Shown here one piece after another: positions 17,484 to 25,686 of a stretch of DNA of 64,000 nt (the first letter of the stretch is position 1; every line of letters begins with the position of its first letter). Origin of the DNA: Streptomyces sp. NRRL F-5630 (GTDB lineage Bacteria; Actinomycetota; Actinomycetes; Streptomycetales; Streptomycetaceae); NCBI RefSeq assembly GCF_000719475.1, contig NZ_JOGO01000004.1, positions 62,001 through 126,000 of the forward strand, written 5' to 3'. Below the pieces are notes generated by a model, which ran no database searches, was not told the origin of the DNA, and saw nothing but the letters and a program-made list of their open reading frames with translations. Made by a program: the position numbers and the translations under genes.

Positions 17484-18692
17484 TCAGCGGCGTTCCGTGT
17501 CGCGGGCCTGGAGGCCGCGGGCGAGGCGCGGCCCGAGCCAGCGCTTGAGGCGGCGGAGGGCTTCGAGGCGTTCGGCGGCGCGGTCGACGCGGTAGTAGAG
17601 CTGGGGCGGGATGTAGGGCAGGAGCGGGGAGTGACGCTGGCCGAGGAGTGCGAACATCTGCTCGGGCGGCAGGTCGATGTAGCGGGGCAGGTTCTCGTAC
17701 CAGTGGGCGCTGTGGCGCGCGGCGCTCTGGACGGAGAGGAGTTCCCTGCGACGGCGGCGTTCGTACGTGGCGAGGGCAGTCTCGCGCGGGCCGCCCTCGC
17801 CGAGGGCCTGGGCGAGGGCCATGGCGTCTTCGAGGGCGAGTGTGGTGCCGGCGCCGATGGAGTAGTGGGTGGTGTGGGCCGCGTCGCCGAGGAGCACGAG
17901 GTTCTCGTGGTGCCAGCGGCGGGTGGTGAGGGTGCGGAAGGGGCGCCAGTCGGGGGCGGGGTGCGTGGCGTCCTGGCCGAGGAGCGGGGCTCCGTCGAGG
18001 AGGCCCGCGAAGAGCCCTTCGAGGGTGCGGAGTTGCGCGTCCTCCTTGGCGGTGTCGAGGCCGAGACCGCGCCAGGTGGCGGGGGCGCACTCGATGACGC
18101 AGGTGCTGCCCTCGGGCCCGTACCCGTAGGCGTAGCACCAGATCCAGCCGTGCGGGGTGTCGACGAAGGCGAAGCTGAAGCTCGTGAAGACCCGGGGGGT
18201 GCCGAGCCAGACGTAGACGTTGCGGCCTTCGGTGAGGCGCGGGCCGAAGTGGTGCGCGTGGTGGCGGCGCAGGGTGCTGCCGACGCCGTCGGCGGCGACG
18301 AGGAGGTCGGCGGCCGGGGGCGCGGCGGGGTCGATCGCGCTGCCGTGGCGGACATCGACGCCGAGGTCGCGGGCGCGGGCGGCGAGGAGGGCGAGGAGGC
18401 GGTGGCGGCCGATGCCGTAGCCCTGGTCGCCGTGGTGCTCGGTGACCTCCTCGCGGACGCGGGCGCGGCCGTTCCTCCAGGGGAGCGAGGCGGCGTGGAC
18501 GGCGTGGGCACTGGGCTCGTCGTGGGCGCGGAGCCGGTCGAGGAGGTCTTCCCAGTAGGTGACGCCCCAGCCGTAGGTGGAGCCCGCCGGGTTGCGTTCG
18601 TGCACGGTGATCTCGTGCGCGGGGTCCTGGAGTTTCATCAGGATCGAGAAGTACAGCCCCCCGGGGCCGCCTCCGGCACAGACGATCTTCAC
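17484..18692 (-). CDS. FAD-dependent monooxygenase (anthraniloyl/salicylyl-CoA hydroxylase-like)
   Basis: A 402-residue flavoprotein monooxygenase. The N-terminal Rossmann motif is VCAGGGPGGLYFSILMK, followed by the GRHRLLALLAARA helix, DLLVAADGVGSTLR (DG motif) and the FAD-ribose motif NLVLLGDAAHTTHYSIGAGT. The closest remembered relatives act on CoA-linked aromatics such as anthraniloyl-CoA, where they precede a second reductase domain. Here only the monooxygenase part is present. The GTG at 18690-18692 has GGGAG upstream. It is divergent from an enoyl-CoA hydratase, which fits degradation of a CoA-bound ring, but the substrate is not known. Confidence 0.85.
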   Translation of the reverse strand: MKIVCAGGGPGGLYFSILMKLQDPAHEITVHERNPAGSTYGWGVTYWEDLLDRLRAHDEPSAHAVHAASLPWRNGRARVREEVTEHHGDQGYGIGRHRLLALLAARARDLGVDVRHGSAIDPAAPPAADLLVAADGVGSTLRRHHAHHFGPRLTEGRNVYVWLGTPRVFTSFSFAFVDTPHGWIWCYAYGYGPEGSTCVIECAPATWRGLGLDTAKEDAQLRTLEGLFAGLLDGAPLLGQDATHPAPDWRPFRTLTTRRWHHENLVLLGDAAHTTHYSIGAGTTLALEDAMALAQALGEGGPRETALATYERRRRRELLSVQSAARHSAHWYENLPRYIDLPPEQMFALLGQRHSPLLPYIPPQLYYRVDRAAERLEALRRLKRWLGPRLARGLQARDTERR

Positions 18693-18850
18693 GTGCGCTC
18701 CCGCTCTGTCGCTTCTGTCACTGCTCTCGGCAGACGGTGGCAAAACCGTCGTAATCGGCAGGAAGGTAGCAGGAGTTACGGGCGGCGCCGGGTGCGACAG
18801 GGGGGCGGCGGGCCGGGTCCACTCGGCCGGTCGGCACCGCTTCCCCATAA

Positions 18851-18867
18851 GTTACCGGCCAGTTAAC
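18851..18867. promoter_or_regulatory. Imperfect palindrome between divergent acyl-CoA genes
   Basis: A 17-base element with perfect outer arms GTTA and TAAC and two mismatches inside, 54 bases before the enoyl-CoA hydratase ATG. It resembles operators of TetR-type regulators of acyl-CoA metabolism. No regulator gene lies next to it. Confidence 0.35.
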
Positions 18868-18920
18868 ATGTGGGCGCCGTCCCGGCCATCCCGCCGGCCG
18901 CCCCGTGGAAGGAACGCGCC

Positions 18921-19589
18921 ATGCCCGAACTCACCCGTGACGGGGACGTCTTCGTCCTGCGCCTGGACGCGGGGAGCGAGAACCTGTTCCACCCCGACTG
19001 GCTCGGCGCCGTGGAGCGGGCGCTCGACGAGGTGGAGGCGGCGAAGGGGCCGTGCGCGCTGGTGACGGCGGGCGAGGGCAAGTACTGGTCGAACGGGCTC
19101 GATCTCGCGTGGCTCATGGCGCACGGGGACCAGCAGGCGGCGTATCTCGACCGGGTGCACGCCCTGCTGGCCCGTACCCTCGCCTCGCGCGTCGTGACGA
19201 TCGCGGCGCTCACGGGGCACACCTTCGCCGCGGGGGCGATGTGGGCGCTGGCGCACGACGTCCGCGTGATGCGCGCGGACCGGGGCTGGTTCTGCCTGCC
19301 CGAGGTCGACCTGGGCCTCCCCTTCCAGCCGGGCATGACCGCCCTCATCCGCTCGCGCCTGACACCCGCGACGGCGCACGAGGCGATGACGACGGGCCGC
19401 CGCTACCCCGCCCCGGAGGCCCTGGCCTCCGGCCTGGTGGACGCCGTGGCGGAGGCGGACCAGGTCGTCGCCGAGGCCGTGGAGCGCGCCCGCGCCCTCG
19501 CCCCGAAGGCCGTACCGGTCCGGGCCGAGATCAAGGAAGGGCTGTACGCGGAGGCCCTTGCCGCCCTGCGGACGGCGACGAAGGCGTAG
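18921..19589 (+). CDS. Enoyl-CoA hydratase/isomerase family protein
   Basis: A 222-residue crotonase-fold protein, shorter than the usual 255-265. The CoA-binding and oxyanion segments are present (GKYWSNGLDLAW, then AALTGHTFAAGAMWALAHD) with the later GWFCLPEVDLGLPF and an EALASGLVDAV helix. The ordinary catalytic Glu positions are not clearly conserved, so isomerase or another crotonase activity is as likely as hydratase. The ATG at 18921 follows GGAAGGAA. The divergent partner is an FAD monooxygenase and they probably share a regulatory region. Confidence 0.85.
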   Translation: MPELTRDGDVFVLRLDAGSENLFHPDWLGAVERALDEVEAAKGPCALVTAGEGKYWSNGLDLAWLMAHGDQQAAYLDRVHALLARTLASRVVTIAALTGHTFAAGAMWALAHDVRVMRADRGWFCLPEVDLGLPFQPGMTALIRSRLTPATAHEAMTTGRRYPAPEALASGLVDAVAEADQVVAEAVERARALAPKAVPVRAEIKEGLYAEALAALRTATKA

Positions 19590-19663
19590 CGCCGCTCCGG
19601 CCCCCGCAGTCCGCACGGCTTTCGAGGTCGGGTCCGTGCCGGGCGGGTGACGCCGTTGTCCCC

Positions 19664-19711
19664 TCGGCAGGGGCGAGGGGACGCCGTTCGGCAGGGGCGA
19701 GGGGACGCCGT
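19664..19711. repeat. Perfect 24-base tandem duplication
   Basis: Two identical 24-base units at 19664-19687 and 19688-19711, without a spacer, lie in the intergenic region between convergent genes. They look like a local slippage duplication. Confidence 0.85.
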
Positions 19712-19756
19712 GGCCCGTCAGGCCGCCATGCCCGGCGGGGCCCGGGTGCGTCGCCC

Positions 19757-19788
19757 CCCACGGCGGGAAGGCCGGGCCCCGCCGTGGG
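19757..19788. terminator. Stem-loop terminator before the MFS gene stop
   Basis: Arms 19757-19767 and 19778-19788 pair perfectly over 11 positions with a 10-base loop. It lies between the convergent enoyl-CoA hydratase and MFS genes. Confidence 0.65.
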
Positions 19789-19811
19789 CGGCACGTACGC
19801 GGCCGTCCGGA

Positions 19812-21053
19812 TCAGCTCTCGCTCAGCGCGGCACGCGGTTCCTCCGCCGGGGCCCCTTCCGGTGTCCGCAGCACTCCCGCCGCCACCGCCGCGATCACGC
19901 AGAAGGCGACCGGGAGGAAGAAGGCGAGGTTGAGGGGCATGAGGTGGGTCAGGGGACCGATGACGGCGGGGCCCGCGAGCATCCCGAGGTAGCCGAGGCC
20001 CGCGACGCGGGAGACGTTGGCGCCCGCGCCCGCCGGGTCGGCGTGGCCCGCGGCGCTGAAGAGCTGCGGGATGCAGCCCGAGAGGCCCGCGCCGAAAACG
20101 GTCCAGCCGACGAGTGCCGCCCAGACGGAGGGGGACAGCGCGGCGAGGGTCATCCCGGCCGCCGCGAGAGCGGCCCCGTACCGCAGCACCGCAAAGGAGC
20201 CGAAGCGCGCGGCGACGCGGTCCGTGAGGAAGCGCCCGGCGGTCATCGCGGTCGCGAAGGCGCCGTAGGCGAAGGCGGCGGTGGACTCGGGGGCGTCGAG
20301 GACGTCCTTGAGGTGCAGCGTGCTCCAGTCGTTCGCGACGCCCTCGCTCAGCATCAGCATCAGAGCGAGCGCGGCCAGGAGCCAGATGCGGCCGGGTGTC
20401 CGGGTCCGGGGCCTGGCCTTCTGCCCGGGGAGCGCCCCCGCGTCCGCCTGGCCGGTCCCTGCGGACGCGCCCGTGTCCGAAGCGGCCTCTCCGCTCTCCG
20501 GCCGCAGCAGCATCGGCGTCACCACCACCGCCAGTACGACGCCCGCGGCGGCCGTCACCGCGAAGACCGCCACCGGGGACCAGTCCAGGCGCCGGGTCTG
20601 CGAGCCGACAAGGGCCGCGAGGACACCGCCGACCGAGAAGACCGCGTGGAACGCGGACATGATCGGCCGCCCGTACCCGCGCTCGACCTGCACGGCGTGC
20701 GTGTTCATGCTCACGTCGAGGCAGCCGTTGCCGAAGCCGAGGACGAGCAGCGCCGCCGCCAGCGTCCACGCGTTCGTCGCGAGGCCGGGCAGGACGAGCG
20801 CGGCGGCACACAGCGCGAGCCCGGCGGGGACCGTGCGGCGCGGACCGAAGCGGTCGCTCAGCGGGCCCGCGGCCTGCATCCCGGCGAAGGCACCGCCCCC
20901 GAGCAGCAGCAGGAGCCAGCCGAGCAGGGCGTGGTCGATTCCGGCACGGTCCTCGACGGCGGGGATATGGACGACCCACATGCCCATGACGAAGCCGTTG
21001 AGCAGGAAGACGGCGAAGGTCGCGCGGCGTCCGGCCCGCAGCACTTTGTTCAT
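19812..21053 (-). CDS. MFS transporter
   Basis: A 413-residue major facilitator with twelve predicted helices. The first halves show MGMWVVHIPAVEDRAGI and LSDRFGPRRTV (the loop 2-3 G-x-x-x-D-R-x-G-R-R/K type motif). The central loop is Ala/Gly/Asp-rich (about residues 190-215). The overall look (FVMGMWVVHIP, GNGCLDVSMNTHAV) matches the YbjJ/fucose-permease-like branch. The ATG at 21053 lacks a clear ribosome site; a GTG at 21071 is possible. It is divergent from a DeoR regulator, which probably controls it through the palindrome at 21067-21085. Confidence 0.85.
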   Translation of the reverse strand: MNKVLRAGRRATFAVFLLNGFVMGMWVVHIPAVEDRAGIDHALLGWLLLLLGGGAFAGMQAAGPLSDRFGPRRTVPAGLALCAAALVLPGLATNAWTLAAALLVLGFGNGCLDVSMNTHAVQVERGYGRPIMSAFHAVFSVGGVLAALVGSQTRRLDWSPVAVFAVTAAAGVVLAVVVTPMLLRPESGEAASDTGASAGTGQADAGALPGQKARPRTRTPGRIWLLAALALMLMLSEGVANDWSTLHLKDVLDAPESTAAFAYGAFATAMTAGRFLTDRVAARFGSFAVLRYGAALAAAGMTLAALSPSVWAALVGWTVFGAGLSGCIPQLFSAAGHADPAGAGANVSRVAGLGYLGMLAGPAVIGPLTHLMPLNLAFFLPVAFCVIAAVAAGVLRTPEGAPAEEPRAALSES

Positions 21054-21066
21054 GTTGCGAACATAG

Positions 21067-21085
21067 CGCACATCGTTTATGTGCG
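21067..21085. promoter_or_regulatory. Palindromic operator between MFS and DeoR genes
   Basis: A perfect 7-base inverted repeat, CGCACAT-N5-ATGTGCG, lies 13 bases before the MFS start, inside the divergent promoter region. The site probably binds the adjacent DeoR-family protein. Confidence 0.6.
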
Positions 21086-21147
21086 TAAAGACAAACCCAA
21101 GCCACCTCAGGACCGCGTTTCTCACACGTGGCGTGTTTACTGGGGGT

Positions 21148-21942
21148 GTGTCTGGGACCGAACGATGGAAGCTGATCACGCACGCGGTGCGTGAGGCCGG
21201 GCGGCTGGGCGTCGCGGAACTCGCCGCGCTCACCGGCGCCTCGGAGATGACGATCCGCCGCGACCTCGACGCGCTCGCGCGCCAGGGAGTCCTCGAACGC
21301 TACCGGGGCGGGGCGCGCAGCCTCGTGCTGCGCGGCGAGGAGGAGCCCTTCGCCGCGCGCGCCCGCGAAGGCAGCGCGGCGAAGCTCCGTATCGCCGCCG
21401 AGGCCGCCGCGCTGCTCGCGGACGGCGAGTCGGTCGTCCTCGACAGCGGTACGACGTGCGTCAAGGTCGCCCGCGCGCTCGCGGGCCGCCGCCTGACCGT
21501 GATGCCGCTCTCGCTGCACGCGGTGCACGTCCTCACCGAGCGGTACGAGGGGGTGGAGCCCCCCGCGACCCGGCTCCTCCTCGCCGGCGGCGAGCCGCGC
21601 CCCGGCGAACTGGCCCTCACGGGACCACTGACCGAAGCCTCGCTCGCCGCGCTCCGCTTCGACACGGCGGTACTCGGCTGCTGCGGCCTCACGGCGGCGG
21701 ACGGGCTCACCGCGTACGACCTCGCGGACGCCGCCGTCAAACGCGCCGCGATCGCCTCGGCCCGCCGCGTCGTCGCCGTCACCGAGGGAGCCAAGCTCAC
21801 CCGCACCGCCCTCGCCCACGTCGTCCCCGCGACCACGCTCCACACGGTGGTCACCGACGAGGACGCCCCGCCCGAGGAGGTCGACGCACTCACGGCGGCC
21901 GGGGTCACGGTGCTGACGGTGCGGGCGGCGGGGAACGACTGA
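21148..21942 (+). CDS. DeoR-family transcriptional regulator
   Basis: A 264-residue DeoR regulator. The N-terminal helix-turn-helix is LGVAELAALTGASEMTIRRD followed by LDALARQGVLERYRGGA. The C-terminal sugar-phosphate-sensing domain has VVLDSGTTCVKVARALAG, LLLAGGEPRPGELALTG and the final EEVDALTAAGV. The GTG at 21148 gives the family-typical N-terminus; upstream in-frame starts at 21133 and 21079 (the latter inside the palindrome) are less likely. It is divergent from the MFS gene. The effector is expected to be a phosphorylated sugar or similar, unknown here. Confidence 0.85.
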   Translation: MSGTERWKLITHAVREAGRLGVAELAALTGASEMTIRRDLDALARQGVLERYRGGARSLVLRGEEEPFAARAREGSAAKLRIAAEAAALLADGESVVLDSGTTCVKVARALAGRRLTVMPLSLHAVHVLTERYEGVEPPATRLLLAGGEPRPGELALTGPLTEASLAALRFDTAVLGCCGLTAADGLTAYDLADAAVKRAAIASARRVVAVTEGAKLTRTALAHVVPATTLHTVVTDEDAPPEEVDALTAAGVTVLTVRAAGND

Positions 21943-22233
21943 GCGGCGCGGCACCAGGTGACAACCGGGGGCCGGGACCTGGCCCCCCGTGAGTAGCGCG
22001 GGACCGGACGCCGGTGGGTCGCGCGGAACCGGGGGCCGCCGAGGGGCGCGTGTCCGGGGCCCTCTGAGGCGCGCCTCGCTCTCCGCCCTCAACCGCCCTC
22101 CCGGCACCTCCCGTTCACCGCACCGCCCTCCAGGGTTCACCCGCGATGCACCCGCCATTCTCATTGCCTCCTCATACGCCGCTGGTTACGTGGCCGTGGC
22201 CGGTCGGACCACGACGTACGAGCGAGGAGGCGC

Positions 22234-23217
22234 ATGGTGTTCCTGTCGAAGGCGGCCACGAGAACGGAAGCGGAGCGGGGGGCGCGGCCCCCGGGGGCCA
22301 CAGCGCTCACCGCCGGCACCGCGGCCCCCGGCGCGGCGGAACCCTCGCACGCCACCGGCCGGTTGCACGCGTTCAACCGGTTCGAGCTGAAGTACCTCGT
22401 CCCGGTCGAGCAAGCCGCCGAGATCCGCGAGGAACTCTCCGAGCGGATGGACACCGACGCGCACAGCCCGGTGGGCGGGTACGGCGTGTGGAGCCTCTAC
22501 TACGACACGCCGCAGCTCCGCTTCTACTGGGAGAAGATCGAAGGTCTCAAGTTCCGGCGCAAGCTGCGCATCCGCCACTACGGGGATCTCGTCGGCGTGA
22601 ACGACAGCTCCCCGGTGTGCGTCGAGATCAAGCAGCGGGTCAACCGCGTCACGCAGAAGCGCCGCATCACGCTGCCGTACGGCGAGGCGCGGCGCCTGTG
22701 CGACGGGCGTGAGCTGGTCGACCACGCGCCCGGCGAGAGCGCCTTCGTGCAGGAGGTGCTCGACCTCGTCGTGCGGCTCGATCTGCGGCCCACGGCGATC
22801 ACCGGTTACCAGCGCGAGGCGCTTGTCGGCCGCGACGCCGACACCGGTCTGCGCGTCACCTTCGACCGGCGCGTCCGCGGCCGGGACCGCGATTTCCACT
22901 TCGGCACCACCACCCCGGAGAACCGCTTCACCCTCCCCCCGCACATGACGGTCATGGAGATCAAGGTGAACGAACGCACGCCGCACTGGGTCACGGACCT
23001 CGCGGCCCGGCGCGATCTCCACCTCGTCCGCATCTCGAAGTACGTGCAGTCCATCGAGGCCTTCGGGCTCGCCCCGCGCTCGGTCTTCCACGTCCACGAG
23101 GCGGACTGCCCTCCCCCCGTCGAGCCCGTGGCCGACGGCACCACCCCCACCGAGAAGCAGCCGCTCGCACAGCGGCCGGCGCGGCACGACGCGCCGTCGA
23201 AAGCAGGAGCACAGTGA
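22234..23217 (+). CDS. VTC-domain polyphosphate polymerase
   Basis: A 327-residue protein with a VTC catalytic tunnel domain: FNRFELKYLVP, WSLYYDTPQLRFYWEKIEG, FRRKLRIRHYGD, VCVEIKQRVNR and TVMEIKVNERTPHW, giving the alternating basic/acidic strands that line the tunnel. Eukaryotic VTC4 makes polyphosphate from ATP; bacterial members are thought to do the same or act on a related triphosphate. The first 40 residues are low-complexity. The start ATG follows GAGGAGG. It overlaps the DUF4956 gene (GTGA), and CotH follows: the three form one operon. Confidence 0.88.
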   Translation: MVFLSKAATRTEAERGARPPGATALTAGTAAPGAAEPSHATGRLHAFNRFELKYLVPVEQAAEIREELSERMDTDAHSPVGGYGVWSLYYDTPQLRFYWEKIEGLKFRRKLRIRHYGDLVGVNDSSPVCVEIKQRVNRVTQKRRITLPYGEARRLCDGRELVDHAPGESAFVQEVLDLVVRLDLRPTAITGYQREALVGRDADTGLRVTFDRRVRGRDRDFHFGTTTPENRFTLPPHMTVMEIKVNERTPHWVTDLAARRDLHLVRISKYVQSIEAFGLAPRSVFHVHEADCPPPVEPVADGTTPTEKQPLAQRPARHDAPSKAGAQ

Positions 23218-23897
23218 ACTTCGATCTCGATCTCCAGGAACTGAGCGGCACGTTCAGCGTCGCCGACGTCGTGGCGGCGATGGCCTTGTCCTTCGTCCTG
23301 TCCGCGCTCATCGGCTTCGTGTACCGCTACACGCACCGCAACGTCTCGTACAGCCAGTCCTACGTGCAGACGCTCGTCGTCGTCGGGATGATCGTCGCCC
23401 TGATCATGCTGGTCGTGGGCTCGAACCTCGCACGCGCCTTCTCCCTCGTCGGAGCGCTGTCCGTGGTCCGTTTCCGCAACGCGGTCAAGGAGACCAGGGA
23501 CGTCGGCTTCATCTTCCTGGCGATGGCCATCGGCATGGCCTGCGGCGCTCGCTTCTACACGCTGGCGGCGGTCGGCGCGGTGGTCGTCTGCGCCGTCGTC
23601 CTCGTCATGTTCAAGTTCGACTGGTTCGCGCTCAACGTGCAGCGCCAGGTCGTCAAGGTGCAGGTCCCCGCGGGTGACGACTACACGCCGCAGATCCGTG
23701 ACGTCCTCATCAAGTACACGACGGAGTTCGAGCTGGTGAGCACCGAGACGATTCGCGGTGGCGCGCTCAGCGAGGTCTTCTACACGGTGCGGCTCAAGAA
23801 GGGCGCCGAGCCCGCTGACCTGGTCGGCGCCCTCCAGGAGCGGACCTCAGGACAGCGGGTCACGGTCCTGACCGGTTACGACACGACGGACCTGTGA
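23214..23897 (+). CDS. DUF4956 membrane protein
   Basis: A 227-residue membrane protein with about four helices in the first 135 residues (MALSFVLSALIGFVYRYTHR, VVVGMIVALIMLVVGS, a GALSVVRFRNAVKETRD loop, AAVGAVVVCAVVLVMFKF) and a cytoplasmic C-terminal domain of ferredoxin-like length (VVKVQVPAGDDYTPQIRDV). The RFRNAVKETRD loop is the family hallmark. The function is unknown; the family commonly travels with VTC and CotH proteins. The GTG at 23214 overlaps the VTC stop by 4 bases. It may be the channel or membrane anchor for the polymerase. Confidence 0.87.
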   Translation: MNFDLDLQELSGTFSVADVVAAMALSFVLSALIGFVYRYTHRNVSYSQSYVQTLVVVGMIVALIMLVVGSNLARAFSLVGALSVVRFRNAVKETRDVGFIFLAMAIGMACGARFYTLAAVGAVVVCAVVLVMFKFDWFALNVQRQVVKVQVPAGDDYTPQIRDVLIKYTTEFELVSTETIRGGALSEVFYTVRLKKGAEPADLVGALQERTSGQRVTVLTGYDTTDL

Positions 23898-25597
23898 TGG
23901 GCGGCGGCACGGAAGGGGAGTTCCCCGCGCGCGAGCGGCGTCGGCCGCGACTGCGCGACCGGGTGCCCGTCCGGCTGCGGCACCACTGGAAGCCGGCCGC
24001 CGCGCTCGGTGTCGGGCTCGCCGCGATGGTCGCCTTCCTCGGTGACGCCAGGATCTCCCCGTACGTCACCTCCGCCTCGCGCGCCGAGGCGGACCCCGTC
24101 ACGGAGGACGTCAAGGGGACGGTCGGGCTCTACGACACCTCGGCGAAGCACGCGATCCAGCTGACGTACGAGCAGACCGACTTCGACAAGATGATGAAGG
24201 AGTTCGAGAAGGACGGGACGAAGGACTACATCAAGGCCGATCTCACCATCGACGGCGTCTACCTCAACGACGTCGGGATCCGGCTGAAGGGCAACTCCAC
24301 GCTCTCGTCCCTGCGCACGTCGAAGCGAGCGCCCGGCGGAGGGCGCGGGTTCCCCGGCGGCGGGCGGACGGACCGGGGCGCGGCCCCCTCCGGAGCACCG
24401 GACGCGGGCGGCGCGAAGGCCGGTGACGAGGCGAAGGCCGACGGCGCGAAGACCGGCGGTGACGGCCCGAAGGCCGGTGGCGGGATGGGCGGCATGGTCC
24501 AGTACGACCTCTCCGCCGCCAAGCCCGAGGAACTGCCCTGGCTCGTCAAGATCGACGAGTTCGTCGAGGGCCGGGCCTACCAGGGGGAGCGGGAGATCTC
24601 ACTGCGCCCGGGGAGCGACGACCAGGTCCCGCTCAACGAAGCCCTCGCTCTGTCGCTCACGGCGAAGAGCGGGCAGAAGGCCGAGCGGTACGGGTTCACG
24701 GAACTCAAGGTCAACAACCGCCCAGCGGTGACACGGCTCATGGTCGAGGCACCCGACACCGACTACGCCGAGGACGTCGCGGACGGGAACGGCGTGCTGT
24801 ACAAGGCGAAGGCGGGCGGGAGCTTCGCCTACCAGGGCGACGACCCGACCGACTACGAGGACTCCTTCAAGCAGCTCAACAAGGTGGGCAGTCAGGACCT
24901 CGAACCGGTCATGAAACTCATCAAATGGGCGAACAAGGCGTCCGACAAGGAGTTCGCCCGCGACCTGCACCGGTACGTGGACGTCGACTCGCTCGCCCAC
25001 TACCTCGCCGCGCAGAACCTCCTGCTGAACTTCGACGACATGGCGGGCCCCGGCAAGAACTACCTGCTGTGGTACGACCTCGACACGAAGAAGTTCTCCG
25101 TGCTCGGCTGGGACTACAACCTCACGTTCAGCGGGGACGCGTCGACCGGCCCCGACGACTCGGTCGGCATGGGCGGTCCGGGCGGCGCGCCGGCGGGCGG
25201 CGGCGCGGCTGCCGGGGGGCCGGAGGGAGCGCCCGGGGACATGCCCGAGGGGATGCCCACGGACCTCCCCCGGGACGCGCCCGGCGGGGACGGCGCCCGT
25301 GCCGGCAAGGCGGGCGAGGACGCCAAGGGCGGCGCGGGCGGCCGGATGGGACACGTCCTGAAGACGAGGTTCCTCGCGTCCGACGCGTTCGACGACGTCT
25401 ACCACGACGCCTACCGGGAGCTGTACGAGAAGTTCTACGGCTCCGGCACCGCCGCGGAGTACCTCACGTCGATCGCCGGGCAGGCCCGGGCGGCGGGCGG
25501 CGCGTCGAAGGCGCTGGACAGCGCCGTGGCGAAGCTGCGCGAGACAGTCACCGACCGGGCCTCCGCCCTCGGCGAGGACAAGGAGGTGACGGGCTGA
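23897..25597 (+). CDS. CotH-family kinase-like exported protein
   Basis: A 566-residue protein: a short basic N-terminus, one membrane helix at residues 32-50 (AAALGVGLAAMVAFLG), then an extracytoplasmic CotH domain. Seen are DLTIDGVYLNDVGIRLKGNS, PWLVKIDEFVEGRAYQG, LNEALALSLTAKSG, VLYKAKAGGSFAYQGDD, and the core NLLLNFDDMAGPGKNYLLWY followed by FSVLGWDYNLTF. CotH is an atypical protein kinase in Bacillus spore coats. Two Gly/Ala/Pro-rich insertions (residues 140-200 and 425-480) interrupt the domain. ATG 23897 overlaps the DUF4956 TGA by one base; a GTG three bases earlier is possible. Confidence 0.87.
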   Translation: MGGGTEGEFPARERRRPRLRDRVPVRLRHHWKPAAALGVGLAAMVAFLGDARISPYVTSASRAEADPVTEDVKGTVGLYDTSAKHAIQLTYEQTDFDKMMKEFEKDGTKDYIKADLTIDGVYLNDVGIRLKGNSTLSSLRTSKRAPGGGRGFPGGGRTDRGAAPSGAPDAGGAKAGDEAKADGAKTGGDGPKAGGGMGGMVQYDLSAAKPEELPWLVKIDEFVEGRAYQGEREISLRPGSDDQVPLNEALALSLTAKSGQKAERYGFTELKVNNRPAVTRLMVEAPDTDYAEDVADGNGVLYKAKAGGSFAYQGDDPTDYEDSFKQLNKVGSQDLEPVMKLIKWANKASDKEFARDLHRYVDVDSLAHYLAAQNLLLNFDDMAGPGKNYLLWYDLDTKKFSVLGWDYNLTFSGDASTGPDDSVGMGGPGGAPAGGGAAAGGPEGAPGDMPEGMPTDLPRDAPGGDGARAGKAGEDAKGGAGGRMGHVLKTRFLASDAFDDVYHDAYRELYEKFYGSGTAAEYLTSIAGQARAAGGASKALDSAVAKLRETVTDRASALGEDKEVTG

Positions 25598-25610
25598 GAC
25601 CCGCCCGAGT

Positions 25611-25641
25611 CCCGGACGGCCGCGACGCGCGGCCGTCCGGG
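25611..25641 (+). terminator. Stem-loop terminator after the VTC-DUF4956-CotH operon
   Basis: A perfect 13-pair stem (25611-25623 with 25629-25641) and a 5-base loop start 14 bases after the CotH stop. The two-component genes downstream therefore probably have at least partly separate transcription. Confidence 0.75.
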
Positions 25642-25686
25642 GCTGTCCCCGTTCCCCGTCCTTTCGCCTACGCCGAGGTGCCGTCC

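Noticed and set aside
19664..19711. Possible CRISPR-like repeat
   Set aside because: Only two units without spacers and no cas genes.
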